A stretch of 40,435 nucleotides of DNA from positions 1-40,435 of the IMG/VR virus record IMGVR_UViG_3300007344_000067; one strand, written 5' to 3'. The stretch comes from a virus. The first letter of the stretch is position 1, and every line of letters starts with the position of its first letter. Positions 13,679 through 23,500 of the stretch are shown here, piece by piece. The notes beneath the pieces are model-generated. The model worked only from the letters and a program-made list of their open reading frames with translations. It ran no database searches and was not told the origin of the DNA. Made by a program: the position numbers and the translations under genes.

Positions 13679-15237
13679 TGAGTGATTTGCTAACTAAAAT
13701 GATTGCCATTGCTGAACAAAAAAAGCTACCTAATGTTCGGCTGCCCGGTGTCTTTATGTCGGACGATGGTGAACCCAAAGAGTTCTCTGGCTCAGCGGTT
13801 CGCAATAATACAACTCAAGGTTTTGTTGATGATCGCCTACGAAATGCGAACAATTACGTCGAGTATGCTCCTCGTCGCTTTAAGTCAAATATGGACGGAA
13901 CAGGAAAGAATGTCCATGAAGACTATCCACAATCAACCGCAAAAATTGGATGGCCTGATGTTTTGGAATCCACGACACCCAGACAAGCTCGTGGGCAAAA
14001 AGCTGATACATTAACAGAAGCTCACGACCAGCGTACCACATTTGATGTCAGCGTTTCTACTTTTGCTCAGTCTGGCTATAGTAAAAACTCAAGTGGCGAA
14101 TATAAAGCAGACACATGGGCTGGTGCGCGAAATCCAACAACGACACAACCTTCAAACCCATTCAATGCGAATTATCCATACAATCACGTTCGTTTGACCG
14201 AATCCGGGCATCTATTTGAAGCAGACGATACACCGGGAGCAGAGCGCATCAAAGAAGCGCATCGCACGGGAACCTACTATGAGGTGGCTGCCGACGGATC
14301 GCGAGTGACAAAGATCGTTCGAGACGACTTCACAGTCATTGTTGGCGATGAGCGAGTGAATATTCAGGGAGCAGCGATCGTCACAGTCGAGGGTGATTGT
14401 AATCTTTACACTAAAGGTAACTTCACACATCAGGTAGATGGTGACTACAATCTGCTTGTTAAGGGAAAGAAGACAGAGCGCGTCGCTGATGATGTTGTGA
14501 ACGACTATCATGCTGATCATACATTAATGGTTGGGCGTTCGATTGATCCTCTTCGTGCTGGTATCGGAAAAGGTAATGAAGGAGGAGCGTATAAGGTTCA
14601 GGTGGAAGGAGATCATATCTTTACCACACGCGGAAACGTATCTCAACTTTATGGAACAGGAATCACTCCAATCTCCCTCACGCGAACTGTTCGAGGAGAT
14701 GAGGTTGATCAGGTTGATGGGATTCGCTATGAGCAGACACGAGGAACCCGCATTGATTCCGTTGGTGGTGTGCGCTCCAACTATACTGCTGGTGTAGCTT
14801 GGGAAACCGTGGATGGCGCACGGACAACGACAATTAACGGGCTAGAGACACAGATATTTAATCTTGCGAAGACGCAGACTGTTACAGGCCTCGCAACCGA
14901 CAACTACAATGGTGCTTATATTAGTAATACCACTGGTCTTCACGCGCTCAACACAACGGGTGGATATACTTTCTCTGGTACTGGTGCTACAGCATTTACA
15001 ACTGTTGGTGCTACAACTTTCTCTGGAGGAATTATAAACATTACTGGCGGAAATCTAATTCAAACAGGAGGATATATGAGCACGTTAGGGACGATTACGG
15101 CTCTTAGCAATATTACTGCGACGATGGGTGATGTTATAGCATACAATGGCACGGCCAGCAAAAGAACATTAGCAACACACAAGCACGGGCCTCACGATTC
15201 AAATCCACCGAACTGGTCTGGTACTCCAGTAGCATAA
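13678..15237 (+). CDS. 5: Central spike, gp5 C-terminal beta-helix protein
   Basis: This 519-aa protein is the spike part of gp5 without the OB and lysozyme domains. From about residue 168 it has YNHVRLTESGHLFEADDTPGAERIKEAHRTGTYYEV, then octapeptide repeats of T4 gp5 type (V-x-G-x5): VEGDCNLY, TKGNFTHQ, VDGDYNLL, VKGKKTER, and later VRGDEVDQ, VDGIRYEQ, TRGTRIDS, VDGARTTT. These wind into the trimeric needle. The C-terminus has ATHKHGPHDSNPP, an H-x-H plus H pattern like the iron-binding tips of P2 gpV and phi92 gp138, so this needle may not need a separate tip protein. The 165 N-terminal residues are polar and unassigned. Its ATG overlaps the preceding stop (TAATG). Confidence 0.85.
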   Translation: MSDLLTKMIAIAEQKKLPNVRLPGVFMSDDGEPKEFSGSAVRNNTTQGFVDDRLRNANNYVEYAPRRFKSNMDGTGKNVHEDYPQSTAKIGWPDVLESTTPRQARGQKADTLTEAHDQRTTFDVSVSTFAQSGYSKNSSGEYKADTWAGARNPTTTQPSNPFNANYPYNHVRLTESGHLFEADDTPGAERIKEAHRTGTYYEVAADGSRVTKIVRDDFTVIVGDERVNIQGAAIVTVEGDCNLYTKGNFTHQVDGDYNLLVKGKKTERVADDVVNDYHADHTLMVGRSIDPLRAGIGKGNEGGAYKVQVEGDHIFTTRGNVSQLYGTGITPISLTRTVRGDEVDQVDGIRYEQTRGTRIDSVGGVRSNYTAGVAWETVDGARTTTINGLETQIFNLAKTQTVTGLATDNYNGAYISNTTGLHALNTTGGYTFSGTGATAFTTVGATTFSGGIINITGGNLIQTGGYMSTLGTITALSNITATMGDVIAYNGTASKRTLATHKHGPHDSNPPNWSGTPVA

Positions 15238-15243
15238 ATCGGG

Positions 15244-15251
15244 TATAAATA
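15244..15251 (+). promoter_or_regulatory. T4-type late promoter TATAAATA before gp25
   Basis: TATAAATA at 15244-15251 is identical to the T4 late consensus, which is read by gp55 sigma with gp33 and the clamp. It lies in a 38-base intergenic space after the spike gene; with T4 geometry transcription starts near 15257, leaving AGGAG and the TTG start downstream. This is the best late promoter in the window. Confidence 0.8.
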
Positions 15252-15275
15252 GATCAAAAATCAGGAGTAGATTTC

Positions 15276-15680
15276 TTGGCACGCAACACACCTTTAAAGA
15301 ATTCAGTATATCGTGATTTGGATTTGAATTTTAGAGTTCATCCAAACTCTAAAAATTTGATCACTTTAACGGGAGATGATGCGGTTTCTCGTGCATTAAG
15401 AAATCTGCTTTTATATGAACATTATGAAAAACCATTTAATCCTGATTTTGGTAGTAATATAAGGGATATTTTATTTGAAAATTTTGGGCCTCAAACTAGC
15501 ACTACACTAAAAAATCATATAATTGACGCTATTTCTAATTTTGAGCCAAGGGTCAATATTGATTCAGTAAGCGTTAGACCTGTGATGGATGAATATCGTT
15601 ATGAGATTACTATTAAATACTTTGTGGTCAATGAAGCCACAATGAGAACTTCAATCATATTCTTGGAAAGGTTACGATAA
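15276..15680 (+). CDS. 25: Baseplate wedge gp25-like
   Basis: This 134-aa protein matches gp25 (132 aa in T4), the gp25/GPW wedge family: YRDLDLNFRVHPNSKNLITLTGDDAVSRALRNLLLYEHYEKPFNPDFGSNIRDILFENFGPQT, then INSVSVRP-like strand IDSVSVRPVMDEYRYEITIKYFV. EPR, the conserved motif of the family, is present as FEPRV. In contractile tails gp25 with gp6 and gp53 forms the inner baseplate and starts the sheath. The start codon is TTG at 15276 with AGGAG 8 bases upstream; no in-frame ATG would keep the conserved N-terminus. The gp6 ATG follows after one base. Confidence 0.93.
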   Translation: MARNTPLKNSVYRDLDLNFRVHPNSKNLITLTGDDAVSRALRNLLLYEHYEKPFNPDFGSNIRDILFENFGPQTSTTLKNHIIDAISNFEPRVNIDSVSVRPVMDEYRYEITIKYFVVNEATMRTSIIFLERLR

Positions 15681-15681
15681 A

Positions 15682-17544
15682 ATGGCACAAAACGAGAGGC
15701 TAACTGTAACCGATTTAGACTTTGATGACATCAAAGCAAGTCTTAAACGATTTCTAAATTCTCAGTCAGAATACACTGATTACGATTTTGAGTCTTCAGG
15801 TCTGTCTGTTCTTCTGGATGTTTTGGCTTATAACACACACTATCAATCTTTTTACCTGAACATGATCGCAAATGAATCTTTTCTTGATACTGCATCTAGC
15901 CGAGAAGCATTGGTATCATTGGCCAAAGGAATTGGATACACTCCTCGATCAGTGACCGGAGCGATTGCATATGTGAATTTACAATTTAATCCAAATGATC
16001 TTGGTGGAGAAATAAACGGAGAGGCCTCGCCAATTTCCAGACTAGGAACAGAAGTTACCATACCAAAAGGATCTGTATTTACAACGGAGCTTTCAGATAA
16101 GACGTATTCCTTTGTGACAACAGATTCATATGTTGCTCGCCCTGTTGCAAATACAACAGGAGGGTATTGGATAGGGGATACAGCTTCTAGTGGAATTGTG
16201 CCATATGTTGCTACTGACGTTAAGATAACGCAAGGCGTATTTTCGTCCGCTCAATATATTTACAACAGTCAGCTAGATCAACAATACATTATACCAAGCA
16301 CGGGTGTAGATACTTCTACCATTACAGTTTTGGTGACAGATTCCATTTCAACGACATCAACAAAGGTCTATACCAAAGCAGATAATTATACAAATCTGGA
16401 TGGTGATTCACTTGTCTTTTTTATAAGCGAAGGTGCAGATCAAAGATTTGAAATTTATTTTGGAGATGGTGTAATTGGTAAAAAACCGTTGGATGGATCA
16501 ATTATAGACATTACATATGCTGTTCCTGAGCCTGAAGCCGGAAATGGTGCTACAGTATTCAAATCTGATGCCATTCGCTCTCCATTCTACGGAATAGGTG
16601 GATCGACAATTACATATTCTCCAAGTGTATCTACCGTAATCAATGCTTCTGGTGGTAGAGATCGACAAACAGCAGAATCTATTCGTTTTCTCGCTCCTCT
16701 GAATTATGAGTCTCAAAATCGCGTTGTTACAAAACAAGACTATGTGACAGCAATTCGCACGGAGTATCCTCAAGTTGAAACTGTTTCAGTTTGGGGAGGA
16801 GAAGAGGATAATGTTCCGATATACGGAAATGTATATGTTGCGATTAAACCAACCGAAGGTTATTTCTTGAGTAGCACCGAGAAAAGAAAAATTACTGATC
16901 AGATACTAAAGCCTAAAAGTGTTTTTGGAATAACTCCAATCATAGTTGATCCTGAATACATATATCTAAAAATCGTGTCTAACATTACATGGAATCCTAG
17001 ATTAACAGGTCTAACAGAATATACTCTTAGGAATGGAATTAGACAAGAAATTTTAGACTTTGGTGATATTCAGCTTGAAAAGTTTGATGAACCGTTTAGA
17101 TATTCTCCGTTCACATCCATGATTGATGATTATGATTCTGGTATTGTTGGAAATTTAACAACCATACAAATGAGAAAACAATTTAAACCTTTGGTGGGGA
17201 CATCTTCAAATTACACAATAGATTTCGATAATAGAATTACTCCAGGCGAGATGACCAGTTCCAATTTTACATACAATGGGTATACCGGATGCACACTAAG
17301 TGATCAATCAGGCACAATAAATATCATAGCAGGCTCGAATAACATCATAGCAGAGAATATAGGAACAATAGATTATACTACAGGAGTCGTTAACATAAAC
17401 GCATTTAATCCTACATCTATAGGTGTTGGTGGATTTTTATCTATTATAGTAACACCAAGGATAAATGACGTTTTTGTGGGCAGAGGTAAAATCTTAACAA
17501 TCATAAGTGATGACTTAACACTTACCATGCAGCAAGAGACATGA
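15682..17544 (+). CDS. 6: Baseplate wedge gp6-like
   Basis: This 620-aa protein corresponds to T4 gp6 (660 aa), whose dimers form the inner ring of the wedges. Supporting patterns are LTVTDLDFDDIKASLKRFLNSQSEYTDYDFESSGLSVLLDVLAYNTHYQSFYLNMIANESFLDTASSREALVSLAKGIGY split over residues 6-91, YFGDGVIGKKPLDGSIIDITY, and the baseplate-J-like core RDRQTAESIRFLAPLNYESQNRVVTKQDYVTAI. The order gp25-gp6-gp7-gp8 is the T4-like wedge order. A C-terminal beta region of about 130 residues (from IDFDNRITPGEMTSSN) precedes the end. No Shine-Dalgarno stands out; coupling to gp25 is likely. Confidence 0.9.
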   Translation: MAQNERLTVTDLDFDDIKASLKRFLNSQSEYTDYDFESSGLSVLLDVLAYNTHYQSFYLNMIANESFLDTASSREALVSLAKGIGYTPRSVTGAIAYVNLQFNPNDLGGEINGEASPISRLGTEVTIPKGSVFTTELSDKTYSFVTTDSYVARPVANTTGGYWIGDTASSGIVPYVATDVKITQGVFSSAQYIYNSQLDQQYIIPSTGVDTSTITVLVTDSISTTSTKVYTKADNYTNLDGDSLVFFISEGADQRFEIYFGDGVIGKKPLDGSIIDITYAVPEPEAGNGATVFKSDAIRSPFYGIGGSTITYSPSVSTVINASGGRDRQTAESIRFLAPLNYESQNRVVTKQDYVTAIRTEYPQVETVSVWGGEEDNVPIYGNVYVAIKPTEGYFLSSTEKRKITDQILKPKSVFGITPIIVDPEYIYLKIVSNITWNPRLTGLTEYTLRNGIRQEILDFGDIQLEKFDEPFRYSPFTSMIDDYDSGIVGNLTTIQMRKQFKPLVGTSSNYTIDFDNRITPGEMTSSNFTYNGYTGCTLSDQSGTINIIAGSNNIIAENIGTIDYTTGVVNINAFNPTSIGVGGFLSIIVTPRINDVFVGRGKILTIISDDLTLTMQQET

Positions 17545-17547
17545 TAA

Positions 17548-20500
17548 ATGGCATACGCTAATAATAAAATCTCAACTATAGTAGAAAATCAACTCCCAGC
17601 GTTTGTTAGGGAGGATCATCACAATTTTGTTGAGTTTGTGAAATCTTACTATGAATTTTTGGAATTAGTTACGCCACCTGTAGACATTCCTTTAATTTTT
17701 GATAATCCAAATCAAAATATTTACAATGATCGAGGGAAATCTTATGGTAAGGTTCCATTTGTTGTAGGTGAGGTGATAGAACAATATGCAAACGCCACGA
17801 ATCCAGCAGAAGTAACAGCTTCCGCTACCGTTTTTGCTTGGAATCAAACGTCTTCAACTAAAATTGTTACAGTTACAACTATTGGAGGCACTTTAGGTAA
17901 GTTTTTCAGAAATCAAGAAATCATAGGCAAAACTAGCGGTGCTGTATATTGGCCGTCAGAAAATGTAATACAAGCCAAATCAGGTGCAATTCAGGCTGCA
18001 TATGATATAAGCAACATTCGAGATTTAGATCGAATGACTACTCAGTATTTAAAATTTATAAAACGTGAAATTGCATCTGGGCTTCCGGTAAATTTTAATA
18101 AAGGTGTCAACAGCAGAACAGCATTAAAAAATCTTAGGGATTTCTATCGCTCAAAGGGAACAGAAAACTCTTTTAAATTTTTATTTCGTCTTGTGTTTGG
18201 AGAAGATATTGAAGTATATCTTCCAAGTCAAGATATGTTACGGTCAAGTGTTGGTGAGGTTCAACAGAGAACAACACTGAGAATTGAGCCACCGACAACA
18301 GACTTTAACACAAAAGAAATACGAACAGTAGGCAATTTAGATGGGCGCAGAATTACTGGTCAACAATCAAAAGCAACTGCAATCATAGAACGCGCGCAGG
18401 GAATCATTTATGGTGGATATTCTTTCGCTGAAGTTGATATTAGTGATAAGGTAGGAAATTTTCAGCCGGGAGAGAATCTTCGTGTTGCATATGTCGATGA
18501 AATTACAGGAAAACCTATTACTTTATTGTTGCAAAATTTTGGAGTGGTCGATTCGATCGAAATCGTTGACGGCGGTTCAAATTATGTTGTGGGGGATACT
18601 ATAGAATCTTCTAGTAGCACCGGATCAGGTTTGGTAGCAGAAGTTTCCGAAGTTGATGAGAATGGAACAATTAAAGGTATTGTAATAGTTGATCCAGGTT
18701 CAAATTACACATTACCCCCAACAGTTAGCATCATTAATCCACACGGAGGAGAAAAAGGATACGCTCGATTCAACACAGGGCCTCTACAAACCTTACTTGA
18801 TTATAACTTTACCCCAGATAGTTTAAGCAATTCCTTCTTTGCTGAAAGTGATAACCGAGGAGCATATGCAAATACAGGCGCGGTTGGACTTGACGCATAC
18901 GAAATTAATAATGCAACTGTATTAAATCCTGCTGAAGTGGATGCAAATAGTTTTAGTAATTTTGTAACTATTCCAGACAAAAATGAAGGACTTCAGGCTT
19001 GGTGGAAGTTTGATTCTTATAGCATAGAAAAGGCAGTTAAAATTAATACCCTTGATGGTACCTTTTATGATGGAAACGATCCAACAGCAAATCTAGCTTA
19101 TCAAGGGTATTGGGGCCCCCGCGTAGGAGATTCTGTATTCACATCAGATTCGCGTTTGTCTGCGTTTGGATATGGAACGAACAATGTATTGAACATAAAT
19201 CAACCATCACAGAATGCTCTATCACTAACATCTACATTCAATGAATATATGCAGCAGTATGTTAGCAACACATACACCACAGGAGGCATTACAGGCTTCA
19301 AACCTATCGTTATTGATAGTTCTGGAAACGGAAGACATGCTTGGCTTCAAACTACAAATGCTCTGGCATATGATGCCAACTTTACGGGAAGAGCCAATGT
19401 TTTTAATGCGGGCGCATTCTCATCGAATGGTATATATCAGTTACCCACAGCATCAGCGATAACAACCGCAAATTCTTGGGTGAATGGCCCTAACGGAGTT
19501 GATGATCAGAAGAGTCTTGGTGGTGTTGTTCTTCGCGCACACGACGATCTGCGAAATGCAAACACACAGACATGGGTAATGTGGTACTATCCATATGGTG
19601 AGATTGGATATTTTGGTGGAACGTACAACAATGATACAGCTTGGGTTGAATACGACTCAACTAATATATTATATGATCCAACAAATGCACCAAATATTCT
19701 AAGTCGAGATGGTGGTTCGTATTGGGCACTTCAGGCTAACGCAACATCCACAGCAACAAGTGATTATCACGACGTTATTTTCCGATTTCAGGGTGGAACT
19801 TGGGATAATGGTAGTGATGTATATGGGCAGGTCGCAAATACATCTGGATGGTTCCCCGGTACGCTTGCTGGTACACTGAATACGGGTGGCGGGTCACTTC
19901 GCGCGCAGACATGGAACATGATCGCGCTGTCGATCGACTATACGAATCACGTTGGTAATCTCTACTTCTTCAATACCGTAGACGGATTGCACTCCTCCAA
20001 CGGATTTAGTATTGATGCCTCTGTTGACTCAAACACGGTGTTTTCGACTGCTCCTTATGCTGGATTAGAAGGATGGCCTGTTCTTAATGGGGACACAGAA
20101 GGTCGCGCTGTCGTCATGGGAGCAGCTTCCGCTTCCGCTAATGGTGACAGTAATAGCGTGGAACAGAATCCTGCTTCGTCTGCTCATGGTCGATATGCTG
20201 AAGTTCGATATTACGACAAAGCACTTGATGAGCAACAAATTGCACACCTGTTCAAGAATCCCGGTGGTAAGTTCGATAAAACACTTTCGGGCGATTGGGC
20301 AATCGTCAATCCTGCTATTTCTGGTAATGTAGCATCAGGTATAGTTTACGATTCAGGAGAGAGTCAATACACGATTCGTATCGGTAGTGATGATGGGTCT
20401 ACGGGGCTTCAATTAGTATACAACAAAGATTTTGTATTTGATGCCAATGCTCATTATAAAATGACAGTCAAGGCTAAAAATAGCGGATCGACAACTGCTG

Positions 20501-23500
20501 CTAATGTTCAATTTGGTATTGTTGCTGTTGCAAATACTGGAACCAGTCTTGTGGGAATTGGAGGGCAAGACGATTGGGATTTTTTCCAGCCAATAGTTCA
20601 ATCTGGAATTGGCTTGGGAACTGAATGGGTAGAAAAAACTGCTGTGTTTGGTGGAAACACAACTCAATCAGGATGGGATGCTGCCGGAGACGGAGCGGGA
20701 ACATATGATTGGGCGAATCCAGCTAAACTATATGGAGATAGCACGCTTGCGTCTGCTAATGCTACATTCTTTCGCCCTGTTTTACGATGGGATGATTGGG
20801 TATCTGGGGAAAGCACAGACATAGCTTCAATTAAGATTGAAGCTCAGAAAAGTGCAAAAATAACAGCAAAAGTGGCTGGAGAATTCACATGGCCAAAGGT
20901 TTCCGTTGGCGATAATGGAAAACTTAGCACATCACTAACAAATTCATGGACACCTCGTTATTTGAGTGATAATAATTTTTATCAAACATATTCATATGTA
21001 ATAAAAAGTGGATTGTCCATTGATTCATACAAAAGTATAGTTGAACGATTGTTACATACTTCTGGTAAAAAAATGTTTGGAGATGTAAGCTCAGTTGAAG
21101 TTGTTTCCTTAACTCCAAAAGCATCAGCTTTCGTTGAAAATATTTTGAATCTTTTCATAGACTATTATGGAGGTAGTGAGGCTCTTCTGTTAGGGGATAA
21201 CGAATTATGGGATAATCGTTCGCTGAAAGGTGATGTTGCTTTCAAGTCTGACTTTGGTCTTTATGATATGCCTGATCTACCATTTGATCTCGATCTAGCT
21301 CACGGCGAGTTTGACATACGAGCAACGACTGAAATTAAATATCAACCAACCATTGTAACAGATTTTACAGAAGCAACTGTTCGCGGAAGATACAATCAAG
21401 TTATAGATTTGAATCCAAATTATAATGACAGTAATTATAATGCTCGAACATATTGGGCTCTTCAAATAGGATCAGCAGAGGTTACCGAAAATGGAGTGAA
21501 AATTTTCAGAGGAACTTGGGATAACGCCGCAGGAACTTCTGGACCATTTTTTACCTTTTATTCTCCACCGAAGGCCTTCAATTTAGATGGGTCTGAGTTC
21601 GCCCCGAGTAGCTACTCGTTCAAAGGCGCAGATTATCCTTATGTTCGTGTTCTGATGAGAAAGATTGAAGGGAGAAATGGATATTGGACTGGTACCTTGT
21701 TTTTCGGAATAGACGGAAACGATAATGTTCGCGAAGCGTATGATAGTACCGGTGATGGTAATATTGATCAGGCCCGTCGAGAATATCCTTATACGAATGG
21801 CTCCGTTGGGGTCGATGAACCTCAATGGACATCAGATTTCCAATGGGTCACATGGAATATGAGTAATAATGATAAATGGAACTCTGGTATAGTAACCGAT
21901 CTTCGTTTTGATTTTGAAAGAAATTGGCCATATAACAGTTACTCATCAAGCGCAGGATTTGATAGAATCAACAAAGGTGAAGCTGGAGAGCTTAGTGATA
22001 GTGTATTTGAGATAAAAAGAATAGAGTTCGTTAGTAATCCAGGTTATATGTATGGATCATCTGGTCCGGCTTGGATCGCATGGGATCAGTCACCTAATGA
22101 TATGCCGTATGCTAAACAGCACTACAGCTATGATCTTCTCCCTGATCCTACGTTTGCAACGTCAAACACAGCAACACGCCCAACAAAGACATCATTGATA
22201 TGGGAAGTGACTGGAGCGCACTCGCGTCTCGTGTCTGCTTACGAGGAGCCATATGATGCTAATCGTGCAAAGCAGGATGCTGTGTATAGCTTTACCAGCA
22301 CTCCCACCTATCCTGCGAGTTATGTTGAGGGAACGGATGTGGTGACACTTGAGTTCGGTTCGATGCCATATCTATCGCCTCAGACGCGCTGGGCAGCGCG
22401 GCAAGGGTTTCTTGCATGGGAAACGTCAGATCCAGGTAGTGATGGATATATGGTTCTCAAGCATGATCCTACGTCCACAGTAAACTATCCATACTTCGAT
22501 ACAGGCAGCACCCCAAATAGCTTTGGTACAAATATCAGAGGAAAGGATGTTAAGGCTGTTCGTTTGCGAATGAAGAGAACATCAGACACATCACCGGACG
22601 ATGCTGCTTGGTCTGGCACGATGTATTGGGGACTTGGTTATGATGGGGAAGACTTCAACGAGGACGGTAATGTTCTGCCGAATGACTATCCTTTTGGACC
22701 TCCCGGTGCGTTAACCACAACGCAGCCTACATGGGGAAGTGACTGGCATGATGTTGATTGGGATGTCAGCACAACTTGGGAAAATGTGAATAATATCGGA
22801 GACATTCGATTCGACTTTGATCGCAACGCCGGAGCAACAGACACACCAAACATCTATTACATTGAGTCGATTACGTTCATTATGAAGGGCGGCCGCAATG
22901 TCCGCGCGCTCGATGGGCATTTCCACGCAAGCGAAGACTCGAACGATGGCATTTTGTGGCAGAATATTCAAGGGCTTCCATTGGATATTGACAGCAGTAA
23001 ATACCGCTATGTTCGTATGAAGGTGCGTCGTATTGGTCCAGGCGGATATGGAACCAACGATTGGCTTGGAGCGTGTCAAGGTGAAACAACAAAATGGATA
23101 GCAACATCTACTCAAGTTGTTCGCAGGCCTGCTGGAGCAAGTTACTACAGACCAGAAGTCGGTGGGACAAACATCGGAGCAAATATAATCTCTCAGCCTT
23201 CGACTTTGATAATACCAGCAGGATCAGATCCAAGCACCAAATCACCTTGGCATATTCTTGAGTGGGATATGCACAATGTTAATAGTGGTTCGGTGCCACA
23301 GTGGCTCTCTGGAGTATCAACTCGAAGCATTCCAACTAACACATTTGAGTTATTTAATCTTGGATGGCTGGGTATTACTTTGACAGGAAACCCAACAGAA
23401 GATGTTGAGAAGTATGAGATCGACTGGATTCAGGTTGATGACGGAACAAAATATCCACGCGGAAATCATGTGTGGCCGATCGCAAGAACAAATCAAGTGA

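Noticed and set aside
21630-23290. CRISPR-like or nucleotide tandem repeats in gp7
   Set aside because: The repetition is at protein level with diverged DNA and long unequal spacing, so it is a domain duplication, not a CRISPR array.
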